Origin: Podospora bellae-mahoneyi
Lineage: Eukaryota > Ascomycota > Sordariomycetes > Sordariales > Podosporaceae
Length of the DNA: 64,000 bases
Reading direction: 5' to 3'
Assembly: GCF_035222275.1 (NCBI RefSeq)
Contig: NC_085885.1
Location: forward strand, 2,046,001-2,110,000
Part shown: in pieces, positions 44,592-54,982 of the stretch
Layout of the letters: every line of letters starts with the position of its first letter
How positions within the stretch are numbered: position 1 is the first letter of the stretch
Notes under the pieces: model-generated
Databases searched by the model: none
What the model saw: the letters and a program-made list of their open reading frames with translations, nothing else
Told to the model about the DNA's origin: nothing
Program-made: the position numbers and the translations under genes

Positions 44592-46638
44592 CTACTCGTT
44601 CAAAACCGAATACCTACTCCTCATGGCAGCCACATGCCCCCCCTTCACCTCCCCATTCCCCTTCTTTTTCTTAATCTCCAAAGGAGGAGGCGTAACCCCC
44701 GCCCTCCCCTCCTCCGCCTCCCGCCCGCTAACATGCCTCATCCTCACCCCCATTCCCACCGGCCCACCATCAAAATCATTCCCACTGCTCACCTGCCTCA
44801 TATTATTCCTCGTCTCCTCCTCCTCCACAACCCCGCCAAGCCCCAAACTCCCCACGATAACCGGCGGCGTCCTCGCCCTCAAATCCCCATACGGCTTGGA
44901 ATAAAAACTCGAATCCGTCTGGATGGAACTCTGTCTATTCAGCTGTTTCCGAGCAGGCGTCTTCATCTCTGTTATGTCGCCAGACACGCGGCGGTCATTG
45001 GGGCTGACCTCCCCCAGGATTGAATCCCTCAGCCTTGAAAAGGGGGTGGAATGCCTCTTTGGTGGCGGGGACGGGGAGCGTGGGGGGTGGGAACCAAGCG
45101 GGTTGGGATGGGCCGGTGAGGGTCCGAGATTAGTCCTGTAGTTGAAATCATTTTCATCATTGTCCGAAGACTCGGAGTCGGGGTCGAGGGTTTGGTACTG
45201 CGGGTTTCGCTGCGCGGTGCGGCTGACCAGGCTGGGGGTTGTGTACCATGCCTCTGTGAACCTCGCTGTCCTCGGCTGCTGGACTTGCGACGGGGAAACC
45301 GGGGTGGGGTGGTGGGATTTAACAGCCGAAGTCTGAGGGTGGTCGTCATCGTCGTCGGAAAAGGTGGTTGGGGGGTTGAACATTGACCTTGGCCGGGGGG
45401 CGCCGAGATCCGTCTCTCCGAGTGGGAGCTCGGTGTAGGAAGCGCGGGATTTGGTTGGGGAAGATTGCCCGCTGGAATGGGCGGGAACAGGAGGAGGGGC
45501 GGACATGCGGTGAAAGTCCTGGGCTGTGCCGGAGGAGCGGTTGGAGTGGGGGATTTGGTATTGTCTCGACGGGAGGCCCTTCCTTGAGTCCTGGGAGTCA
45601 TACGAGCTTTGACGGGTGTGCATGAAAGGAACGGAAGGGGGGCGGGAGGTGTCCGGATCGTAGGCTGGGAGGCTGTCACGGATGCGGTCCGAGAGGGTGC
45701 TGACGCGCTTTTCAAAGTCCGAGTAGCTGGTGGTGGTGGTGGCGGTAACGATGGAGGACTTGTTGCGCTTGTGGGCGCGGGAGGTGAAGCGGTTCTCGAG
45801 GGGATTCATGTCTGGGGGCATCATGGAGATGCGGCGGAACACGACGCCGAGCCAGAGGGAGATGGCGAGGGAGACGAGATGCAGCCCAGCAGCGCCCATG
45901 AGACCGTAGTAGAGGGAGGGGACAAAGTACTTCTGGACAAGATCTTGGTTGGTGAGAAGAGTGGACCACTTGTCAGCCTGGTTGCGGCATGAAAGGATGC
46001 CGTAGGTGTAGAGCGGGAGGACAGCAAGGTCAGAAATACCGCCAAAGACTTGGTAGGCTGCTGATGAGCCGGGGGTCTTGCCGGATGCTGGCTTGGAATG
46101 GTGGTAGATGGAGTAGATGCAGTGGATGATCACGACACCAAACTAGCAGAGTATTAGACCATGTGTGACTGAGAGTCGATATTCCACACGCAAGGACTCA
46201 CGGTGACGCGCATAACCCATCCTGTTAGTTCTTCAAACCCCTTCAAGAGAATGCACAGAGTCAGAAAACCAAGGGCAGCAATCAACTCGAGCACACGCAG
46301 ACACAGCTGCACAGCTCTCATCCCCTTGATCCAGCTCTTGGTCGAGGCACCCAGGGTCCTAAAGTTGGTCCGGCCTGTCGGGACGACATGGGCACTATGG
46401 TCAATGTTAGTACCTGGTTCCTGCATAAGACTGGAATGCAGAAATGCAGAAAAAGGTGTGGAGTTGCATACTCTGGATGGCGGTTGATCGAGACAAGCGG
46501 GCCGTTCGGCTTCGGCTTCGGCTTCTTCTTCTCATAACTCGCCCGAGTGACGGCCTTGGGGTCAAACACGGGAACAGGGAAGCGTTCGTCGTCCTTCAGG
46601 ACTGGCTCGTACATGTACGGTTGGTTGGAGCCCCCCAT
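44592..46638 (-). CDS. Multi-span membrane protein with long disordered tail; function unknown
   Basis: Three exons: 46472-46638, 46202-46394 and 44592-46142, giving 636 residues. Junctions are in phase (NRHP|DAHVV and RVT|FGVVI), with GTATGC/GTGAGT donors and TAG acceptors. The first 55 residues are hydrophilic and Lys/Pro-rich (KKKPKPKPNG). Four hydrophobic segments follow: about 82-103, 112-135, 150-170 and 195-224, a MARVEL-like layout. The rest (about 400 residues) is Ser/Pro/Arg-rich and predicted disordered, with an LPAY motif at 278-281 just after a short amphipathic stretch. I do not recognise a named family; similar four-span fungal proteins are uncharacterised. A plasma-membrane or eisosome-type role would be a guess. 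The coding strand is G-rich over the last 400 bases. Confidence 0.75.
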
Positions 46639-47358
46639 GTTTGCGACCGGCGCCTTACAACGCTGTGGTTCTCTGGAGATGGTGATAATTGGAGGAGTGC
46701 GGTATGCAAAAAAACACACAAGAGAGGGCCCCGCGGGATCAAAAAGGACGTCAATGCCGGAGCTGTTCAGCTTGTGGTGCAGTTGATCCTCTTTTGACAA
46801 GCGTTGACGGGGCAACCATGCAAGCGCTGTCAGCTCTGCCCTGTTCGAGCTGTGCCAGCCATCCCGAGACGGGAAGGGGGAGCAAACGCCGCGGGACTTG
46901 ACTGGATGAAACATGGTTGTATTTTGTCCCGAGTGTCACACCGACTCGGTCGTCGCACTCATAATTATCGCCATGATCTGTGGTCTGTCAGCCATGCCTT
47001 GACGTTGTTTTTGAAGTGATGCTCGGGCGGGGTTGTGATCACTGATGCCCTTGTTTCGGGGTGGGGTTTTTGCGATCCAACCTCCAAGCTTCCCTTGTCG
47101 GCTGCGACATCACTGGGCTGACCCCGCTATCTCCGGCCATGCCCCCACTAAAACATCCGAACTGTAGGGCCGACAACGCCGTTAGCAGCGCCGGAGCCGG
47201 GCCCCGAACCCTGAGTTTTGCACTGTGACTCGGTCCGTGAGCCGAATTACTTATTACATGTGGCTGGTGGCTGCAGTCTTCTTCTTTGTGCGTGAACCTC
47301 TCTACTCTAAACTGATATCAGCTCACCACCAGTGAGCTCGGCACCCGCTCTATTCCTC
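46639..47358. other. Shared upstream region of the membrane gene and arh1
   Basis: A divergent promoter region of about 720 bases. The plus frame 46444-46797 is antisense to exon 1 of the membrane gene and is not supported. No other gene is seen. Confidence 0.5.
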
Positions 47359-49110
47359 ATGGCCACCATCGCCCGGGCAAGGCCGAGGGCTTTTCAACAA
47401 TGGAATCGACAACTCGCCTTGGCATACACAAGCCAGGTCCGGAGGGCCTCCACCACTGTTGAGCCGTTCCGGCTAGCAATCATCGGCTCCGGTCCGGCTG
47501 GTTTTTACACGGCGTACCGTTTCATGAAGAACAATGAACACGCCAAGGTGGACATGTATGAGTCCTTGCCGGTTCCTTATGGGCTTGTGAGATTTGGCGT
47601 TGCTCCAGACCATGCTGAAGTGAAAGTAGGTATACATGATGCTGTCGCCCTTGTAAAAACAAAAGCATAATCACTGACAAGTTGCCAGAACTGTCGAGAG
47701 AAATTTGAAGAGGTAGCCGCTTCCCCTAACTTCACTTTCATCGGCAATGTCACCGTCGGTGCTTCTAGTGACCACCCAGACGGCGCCACCGTCCCCCTAT
47801 CCAGCATTCTCCGCCACTACCACGCCGTAGTCTTTTCCTATGGCTCCTCCGAAGACAGGAAGCTCGGCATTCCAGGGGAAGAACTCAAAGGAGTCTTTTC
47901 AGCCCGTGAGTTTGTCGGGTGGTACAACGGCCTCCCGGAATATGCCGACCTCAACCCAGACCTTAGCCTAGGGGCGCATGGTGACACCCTCATCATCGGC
48001 AACGGCAACGTAGCCATGGACGTTGCCCGTATTCTCCTCAAATCCCCAGAAGAACTCGCCAAAACAGACATCGCTGCCCACGCCCTTGACGCCCTCTCCA
48101 AAAGCAAAACCCACAACATCCGCATCATCGGTCGACGCGGGCCCATCCAAGCAGCCTTCACGACCAAAGAACTCCGTGCCCTCTACAAACTCCCGGGTGT
48201 CGAGGTCCGTCCTTATGAACTCGAACACCCCACAGCCTACGACGTCCTCCCCCCACCAATAAAGCGACGAACGGAGCTCCTCAGCAAGGGCTCTTCCCTC
48301 CCACCAAACCCGTCAAACCCCTACCCCTCCGTCACCTTTGAATTCTGCCTCTCCCCTCTCGAATTCGACCACAAGCCTGAACAGCCCTCCTCCACCCCCC
48401 CAAACTGGGTCACCTCCGCCACCTTTGGCAAAACCGTCCTCCAAAACCCAAACCAGCACCACTCCTCCACCGACTACGAAACAAACAACCACAGGGCATA
48501 CTACAACCAAAAAGCCACCGCCCGCCTCCCCCCTCAGCCCAAAACCGTCACCTTCAACACAAGGTACGTTTTCAAATCCATCGGCTACAAGTCCACACCC
48601 CTCCCCGAATTCTCTCCCCTGGGCATACCATTCAACACCTCCACCGGCGTGATACCAAACGACGGCATCGGCCGCGTCCTCACCAAACTCCACCGCCCGC
48701 ATCAACTCCCCTCTTCTTCCCACCCTGCTCACCATCAGCCACATATCGAGCTGCCGCATCACTTCAAGGGGCTGTACTGTTCCGGCTGGGTGAAACGTGG
48801 TCCTCAGGGGGTGATTGCCGAGACGATGATGGATGCTTTCACCACGGCGGATGCCATCACCGAGGATTTGACCAAAAGGGAAAAGTTCCTGCCGGAGGGG
48901 GAGTGGGGGCAGGATGGGAAGGGGTGGGAGGCTGTCAAGGCGGAGGCTTTGAAGGGGAATAGCAATGCGAGGGTGGTTAGCTGGGAGGATTGGAAGGCGA
49001 TTGACAGGGCCGAGATTGAGAGGGGGCAGAAGGCCGGGACGGGGAAGGAGAGAGAGAAGTTTGTGAGGAGGGAGGATATGTTGGCTGTTTTGGGGGACGA
49101 GGGGAGGTGA
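47359..49110 (+). CDS. arh1: Mitochondrial NADPH:adrenodoxin (ferredoxin) reductase
   Basis: Two exons, 47359-47625 and 47689-49110, encode 562 residues. The N-terminus is Arg-rich and lacks acids for about 33 residues (MATIARARPRAFQQWNRQLA), a typical mitochondrial presequence. The FAD site is IIGSGPAGFYTAY (residues 41-53), followed by PYGLVRFGVAPDHAEVKN across the splice site. The NADPH site shows IIGNGNVAMDVARIL (about residue 190) and IIGRRGP. The C-terminal FAD contact region reads CSGWVKRGPQGVIAETMMDA. The family passes electrons from NADPH to mitochondrial ferredoxin for Fe-S cluster and heme A synthesis. An insertion rich in Pro/Asn/His (about 300-350) makes it longer than animal homologues. 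The 63-nt intron has GTAGGT and CCAG. The coding strand flips from C-rich to G-rich near 48800. Confidence 0.96.
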
Positions 49111-49285
49111 ACGTGAATGGTGTTTGCACGATACGTAGCAAAGACATGTAAGGACCAAGCAGTAGGAGCCATATTTGTATCAAAAAACAGATCAGATTCA
49201 TCCAAAAAAAGGTCGCTGTGGCCGGCCGGCTCATGGCTGGATATTTGTACATCTAACTAGTACATTTAACAAGAAATCAAATCCT

Positions 49286-50338
49286 CTACGCCCTCAGCTT
49301 CTCCGTCAACTCAGGCACCTTCTCGAACAAATCCCCCACCAACCCAACATCCGCCACCTGAAAAATCGGCGCATCCCCATCCTTGTTAATCGCCGCAATC
49401 ACCTTGCTATCCTTCATGCCAGCCAAATGCTGAATAGCCCCCGAAATCCCCACCGCCAAATACAACTGCGGCGCCACCACCTTGCCCGTCTGTCCCACCT
49501 GCAGACTGTTGTCCGCGTACCCGCTATCCACCGCCGCACGGGAAGCACCGACCGCCGCCCCCAGCGTATCCGCCAACGGGAGCATAATCCTGTCAAACTC
49601 CTCCTTCGACTTCAACCCCCTCCCCCCACTGACAACCTTGGGCGCGGTCGCAAGGTCAGGCCTGTCTGACTTGGCGAGATCCTCCCCAACCCACTCGGTA
49701 GCGCTCTCAACCTTGGGGTCAACCCCCTCCTCCACTGCCGCTGTCCCATCAGCCGGCTCCGCAGCGGGGAAAGCAGTCCCACGAATGGTGATAATCCTCA
49801 CCTCGTCCGAGCTCTCAACGGTAGCAATCGCGTTTCCGGCGTAAATCGGCCGGACAAAAGTCTTGTCGTTTTCAATGGCGGTGATGTCCGAGATTTGCTG
49901 GACGTCCAACAGGGCGGCTACGCGGGGGAGGAGGTTCTTGCCGAATGCGGTGTGCCCGGCGATGACGTGGGTGTAACCCCCCTTTTTGATGTTTTCCACC
50001 AGCAAGGGGGCGTAGTTCTCCGGGAGGCCCTTGTCGTAGGCGGCGTTGTCGACGGCGATGATCTTTTCTACGCCGGGGACTTTGGCGGCTTGTTCGGCGA
50101 CGGGCTTGATGGAGCTACCGGCGAGGAAGGCGTGGATGGTGCCGCCGAGTTTTTGGGCGGCGGTGATGGCGGAGAGGGAGCCTGTGTTGAGCTTGCCGTC
50201 GCGTTGTTCGAGGACGGCGAGGGCGGAGAGGAGGCGGTGGAGGGCGGCGGGGGTAGAGCGGAGGGGAGAGAGGGTTGCGGATTGGAGGCTTGGACGGGTG
50301 AGGGCCGAGAAGGCTCGGCGGGTGGTGGTGGAGAGCAT
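49286..50338 (-). CDS. AIM45: Electron transfer flavoprotein subunit alpha, mitochondrial
   Basis: Intronless, 350 residues. The start at 50338 gives a Ser/Thr/Arg-rich presequence (MLSTTTRRAFSALTRPSLQS) suited to mitochondrial import; the frame is open to 50506 but that part is not family-like. Domain I runs through AGHTAFGKNLLPRVAALLDV. The C-terminal FAD domain has VVSGGRGLKS, LGAAVGASRAAVDSGY, QVGQTGKVVAPQLYLAVGIS and GAIQHLAGMKDSKVIAAINK, the characteristic ETF-alpha FAD-binding signature. With ETF-beta it takes electrons from acyl-CoA dehydrogenases and hands them to ETF-ubiquinone oxidoreductase. It stands tail-to-tail with arh1, only 175 bases apart, and is divergent from the remodeler-subunit gene. 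The coding strand is C-rich to about 49870 and G-rich after that. Confidence 0.96.
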   Translation of the reverse strand: MLSTTTRRAFSALTRPSLQSATLSPLRSTPAALHRLLSALAVLEQRDGKLNTGSLSAITAAQKLGGTIHAFLAGSSIKPVAEQAAKVPGVEKIIAVDNAAYDKGLPENYAPLLVENIKKGGYTHVIAGHTAFGKNLLPRVAALLDVQQISDITAIENDKTFVRPIYAGNAIATVESSDEVRIITIRGTAFPAAEPADGTAAVEEGVDPKVESATEWVGEDLAKSDRPDLATAPKVVSGGRGLKSKEEFDRIMLPLADTLGAAVGASRAAVDSGYADNSLQVGQTGKVVAPQLYLAVGISGAIQHLAGMKDSKVIAAINKDGDAPIFQVADVGLVGDLFEKVPELTEKLRA

Positions 50339-51106
50339 CGTGATAGCAGAACTGGGGATCTGTTGAAGTGGTGCAAACTCGGAGGCCGGCTGCCGAAGAA
50401 GGGGGAGAGGTTCAATCAGTGAAAATCCGGAGCAGAGTCGTGGCCGGAGTCGGGAATGCCCAAGGGGGAGTAGCAGATGCAGACAGATGCGCAGAATCAA
50501 CCACACAACTGTCGATGACGGGTTGCGGCGGCCCGAGGTTAGCTTCTGATTGACGACCTTGCGATTGAGCGCATGGGGGGGAAGACCGTGGGACCGTAGT
50601 AAAAGTGGGGCATTTCCCCAGAACCGGAGGGGTTGCTTAGCATTGTGGCTTGTAGCATTTGATACTTATGGCTGGTGCGTGGTTTGGACAATATGAGTGG
50701 CTGGTGGGCTGTGTCCCACGTGACACGGGCGTTGCTTGGTGGTGGGTGCAGTGCTTGGCAGTTGCAGCAGGCTGAGCTGAGAACTGGCAAAAGCGGGCTC
50801 CTTCCCTCACCGTGGTCTGGCGCGCGAACAACATTTTCTCCAACGCGACTGACGGATCACGAACTCCCCGAAGCTGCGACCCCCATCGCGACCGCAAACA
50901 TCTTGGATTTTTGACAGCCCACTTCGAATCAAGATCCCACCGGTTGCCCTTGGCATTTGGATCATCCACTTCTTGCCAGCTGCCTTTTGCTTTCATTGGG
51001 CTGCGCTCCTTGGCCTGCAGACTCAACATCGTCGCCCTCTTTTTATTGATTTCATTAGCCCCGTTTTGGTTTTGCGTCTATCATCGCCACTGTCGCCGCC
51101 GTCACA
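50339..51106. other. Shared upstream region of ETF alpha and the RSC8-type gene
   Basis: A divergent promoter of about 770 bases. It contains a CCTCGG core (reverse orientation) at 50533 and an ATTGG (CCAAT) box near 50995. No extra gene is supported. Confidence 0.5.
50533..50538 (-). promoter_or_regulatory. CCTCGG core (possible FarA/FarB site) upstream of ETF alpha
   Basis: CCGAGG on this strand, i.e. CCTCGG on the other, lies about 195 bases before the ETF-alpha ATG. CCTCGG is the known binding core of Aspergillus FarA/FarB, regulators of fatty-acid use. A six-base match is weak on its own. Confidence 0.25.
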
Positions 51107-53342
51107 ATGGATGAGAGCATGGTTAGCTACGGGACACCCACCAACGGTGCATCCCCTGGCGCAAACCCAATTCTTTCGCAACCCCCTCTCCCGGATGTCA
51201 ATGACCAGAACGAAGGTTTGTAGATTGTTGTCTTGTCTTGTCTTGTCTTGTCGTGTCTTGCCTTGTCTTGGCCGCCCAGTCCCGGGCTAACGTGTTTTCG
51301 CCATGTGTAGATGTACAGATGGGTGATGGCCCAGAGCCAACAATCAAACAGGACAGCACCACGCCTGCACCAGGCGCCTCATCCGATAATCCCTTGGACG
51401 CGCCTGATCGCCCCCCTGCGGAATCGACAGCCCGCGAAGATGAAGAGATGGGCGACGCCTCTAAGAGCAGCGCTGACCAAGCCGATGGCGCTGCCGGGAA
51501 CGAGGGGACCGGTGAGGTCAAGACCAAGGAGTCTGTCGAGAATGCTGCCAGAGAACATCTGATTTCGCAGACCCATGCCATCGTCCTCCCCAGCTACAGC
51601 GCCTGGTTCGACATGAACACCATCCACAGCATTGAGAGGAAAGCGCTACCCGAGTTCTTCAACAACAGAAATCGAAGCAAGACACCGGCTGTCTACAAGG
51701 ATTACCGTGATTTCATGATCAATGCCTACAGGTTAAACCCAGTCGAGTATCTCACCATCACTGCCTGCCGTCGCAACCTGGCCGGTGATGTCTGCGCCAT
51801 CATGAGAGTCCACTCTTTCCTCGAGCAGTGGGGGTTGATCAACTACCAGGTACTTTTCGCTTGGCGCGATGTTATATGCTCTACAAAAACAAAGAAAAAA
51901 AAACAAAAAAGTACTGACTTTAGCCACAGGTCGACACAGAACAGCGCCCATCGCACGTTGGACCACCGTTCACTGGCCACTTCAAGATCATCTGCGATAC
52001 TCCTCGCGGCCTTCAGCCATGGCAACCCGCCGCAGACCCTGTCACCGTTGAGGGGCGGCCTAACAAGGACACAGAAGTCAAGGCGAGCGCTACACCCGCG
52101 CCAAAGTCTGAGCTCAACCTGGAAGTCGGCCGCAACATCTACGAGGCCAACGCTAAGAACACCAAGCTCACCAAGACCGAGCGCAAGACCAATGGAGAGA
52201 CCCCAGCGACCAACGGTGTATCCGGGACCGACGAGCTCACCAAGACGCCCATCATCAGAGTCAACTGCTACAACTGCGGCACCGACTGCACGCGCATCTA
52301 CTACCACAGCTCCCAGGCCGATCCCAATTCGAAGGCCAAGTACGACCTTTGCCCAAGCTGTTACCTCGAGGGCCGCCTCCCAGGAAATCAAACCAGTGCC
52401 CACTACACCCGGATGGAGAACCCAACATACTCTTCCATTCTCGACAGGGACGCACCATGGAGCGATGCTGAGACACTCAGGCTGTTGGAGGGTCTTGAGA
52501 GGTTCGACGACGACTGGGGTGAGATCGCTGACTATGTTGGGACACGGACCAGGGAGGAGTGCGTGCTCAAGTTCCTCCAGCTTGATATCGAGGACAAGTA
52601 CTTGGAGTCGGAGAAGGTGGATGCACCGGTTGGCCTGCAAATGCTGGGCAGTCATGGCGGTCAGCTACCATTTAGCCAGACCGACAACCCGGTCATGTCG
52701 GTGGTGGGCTTCCTGGCCAGCCTTGCGGACCCGGCCAGCACTGCGGCTGCTGCTGGCAAGTCGGCCGAACTGCTGAAGCAGAATCTTCGCAGCAAGCTCG
52801 ATGCCGTTCCCGAGGATGCCGAGGCCAATGGCAAGGGCAAGGAGAAGGAGGGCGAGTCGATGGAGCTGGATATCAGGCAAGAGGTTACCACCACCACCAC
52901 CACGACAACGACCACAACCACCAAGACCAGCGCGCTGGCCAACATTCCTCTTGCGGCCATTGGTGCCAGAGCCGGCGGTCTTGCGTCGCACGAGGAGCGG
53001 GAGATGACCCGTCTCGTCTCCGCTTGCGTGAACATCACGCTGGAAAAGGACGAGCTCAAGCTCAAGTACTTTGACGAGATGGAGTCGATCCTGCAGTCGG
53101 AAAGACGTGAGCTGGAGAGGGCGAGGCAGCAACTGTTCCTCGATAGACTCTCGCTCAAGCGCCGCGTCCGCGAGGTTGAGCAGGGGCTCAAGGAGGCTGT
53201 TGCCACGGGGGGTGAGCAGGGCATCCGCATGGTGCAAGAGCTGGGGCTTGATGGGGAACGGGTGACGTTTGACGCGCCGGCACCGGCTGGGTCGGTGCAG
53301 CCGCTTAGTGCTGACGGGCAGCTCAAGAGATATGAGTCTTAG
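51107..53342 (+). CDS. RSC8: SWI3/RSC8-type chromatin remodeling subunit (SWIRM-ZZ-SANT)
   Basis: Three exons: 51107-51215, 51311-51849 and 51930-53342, giving 686 residues. The architecture is classical: acidic N-terminus; SWIRM domain about 123-235 ([27 protein letters not shown], [20 protein letters not shown] region); ZZ-type zinc finger about 327-365 with CYNCGTDC and CPSCY; SANT domain about 390-437 ([20 protein letters not shown]); and a leucine-rich coiled coil near 590-650 for dimerisation. Such subunits scaffold SWI/SNF and RSC complexes that slide or evict nucleosomes. Sequence alone does not separate the Swi3 from the Rsc8 branch; the length favours Rsc8/Ssr2. A poly-Thr tract lies before the coiled coil. 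Intron 1 (95 nt, donor GTTTGT) contains a TCTTG repeat. Intron 2 is 80 nt and ends in CACAG. Confidence 0.92.
51228..51270. repeat. TCTTG pentanucleotide repeat in RSC8-type intron 1
   Basis: About eight TCTTG units, some changed (TCGTG, CCTTG), fill the pyrimidine-rich part of the first intron. It may act as an extended polypyrimidine tract. Confidence 0.8.
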
Positions 53343-54468
53343 TATGGCGATTTGGTTGCTGAGGAGGAGGGTCACGGTTCGGGAGTGGAGTTTGGCAGTG
53401 AGGAATCTGAGTCTGGGCAGGAGGAGGAAGAATGGACTCCAAGACCTTGGGGGTTCTGAGATGCAGAAACGCGTTACTTGTGGTATGCGCGGGGGTCAAG
53501 TAGCTCGGCCTGGAGGTGGTTACAAGGTGTGCACCCTTTACAAATACTTCCTTTTCTTCTTTTTATTTTCTGTTCATTGGCGTCAAGGGTCGGTGCTCTG
53601 TGCAGGGGAGGGATGGATGAATTGTTTTTATGGGAGCTCTGGGAAGCAAATGGTGTCGTCAAATGCTATGCGTGGGCGTATGAAAAGAAAGACACTGGGC
53701 ACCTTTTTGTTATGGCTTTACTATTTCTGTATCAAAATACCTACCTATCTTATTACGATGCAGCGGTTAGTGAGGGGTGAGGCGAGGTCTTGATGGCTCT
53801 GGGGAGGATATTTGATTTGAGAAAAGGTCTGCAAGTTACGTTAGATGAGGTAGTGATTGGTGTAATCAGTGTTTTGGCGTATTTGTTTATATTCAATCTC
53901 ACAACGTGAGGCTGCGATAGGGGTACCGCTAACAGTAAGTAGTAGGCCGAGGTTGTTTCTTGCAGGTGGGACGGAGATAAATACCTAGTCTTGTGACCAC
54001 CGGACTTGTCGATGACCCGGGAATATTGTAGGTAGTTCGTCGGATTGGGTTTACATATATGATCATGGTCGTACGGGTTGGGCCTACTATCTCCGGTCTT
54101 CAGGGTCTTTGGTATGATCAGTGTACAGGTACAAGGTGCATAATTGACATCTGCCCCGGGCAAAGCTTATTCACTCACTCATCGGCGCGCATTATTTACA
54201 AGAGGTGCGATTGGAGGAGGAGAGGGTATCAATATGCATAAGGTTTTCCGCTGGCATGTGAATTCCCTGTTTCGGCTTCCTCCGCTAGGCCGTAACGAGC
54301 CGGTGGAGGGGAGGGACGAAAGCGACGTCAGGCTCAGCGCGGCATCCGTCACAGAACAGCAGGGAAGGCACTTCATACGCCAACGGCATGGTCACAAGGG
54401 GCGGCCCCGCTGACTCGGTAACCCCACGGCCAGCTTGCAGTGTTGGAAGACTGAATGACGGCAAATAG

Positions 54469-54474
54469 CCTCGG
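54469..54474 (+). promoter_or_regulatory. CCTCGG core (possible FarA/FarB site) upstream of carnitine acetyltransferase
   Basis: A perfect CCTCGG lies 509 bases before the ATG at 54983, and a reverse copy (CCGAGG) at 53947. Aspergillus FarA/FarB bind this core at fatty-acid and acetate-use genes. Chance occurrence is quite possible. Confidence 0.25.
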
Positions 54475-54613
54475 CTTCAGGGGTCGTTCGGACAAGCGCA
54501 CCCTGGTGCACCTGCTTTTTTCCAAGTGCCCCCCAGGGCAAGAGGGATCAGACGAGACGAGGCACGCACGCAAGAGGGAGATGTATGTTGGGAGCGCGGG
54601 GGGGGGCGGCTTA

Positions 54614-54645
54614 ATACATACATACATACATACATTCATACATAA
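54614..54645. repeat. ATAC tetranucleotide microsatellite
   Basis: About seven tandem ATAC units, one changed to ATTC, in the upstream region of carnitine acetyltransferase. Confidence 0.85.
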
Positions 54646-54982
54646 TTGTGAAGGCCAGTATAACCGATGCCGATGTCACCCCGGACCCCCGAACCTGTGT
54701 ATCCTTTTACCTAGGCTCGCGGAGAAAGCGGAAAGCATCACGCAAAGAAAGGGCCGACCCTGCTTCGGTCAATCGTCCCGCGGCTACTCTTCTCTCTACT
54801 ACATACCACTCTGTACTATCGAAAATTCACAAGGGTCACCTACTACCCAACCTACTATCCTCTCCTTGACGTCTTTCATTTTCTTCCCAGCCCCCAAACA
54901 AATCTTTTGCTGTCTGTTCGTTGCCTCCTTAATTCCCCCCCTTCCCCGGCTTTTTAGCTCCACTTGCCTAGGAGAAGTTGGG

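Larger units (their letters stand above)
53343..54982. other. Region between the RSC8-type gene and carnitine acetyltransferase
   Basis: About 1.6 kb without a supported gene. It contains the 3' flank of the remodeler gene, an ATAC microsatellite (54614), a CCTCGG core (54469), and a pyrimidine-rich leader from 54780 on. The carnitine acetyltransferase frame stays open upstream to 54455, but that translation is not family-like. Confidence 0.5.

Noticed and set aside
54455-54982. In-frame 176-codon upstream extension of carnitine acetyltransferase
   Set aside because: The translation crosses a microsatellite and is not family-like; the ATG at 54983 gives a typical presequence.
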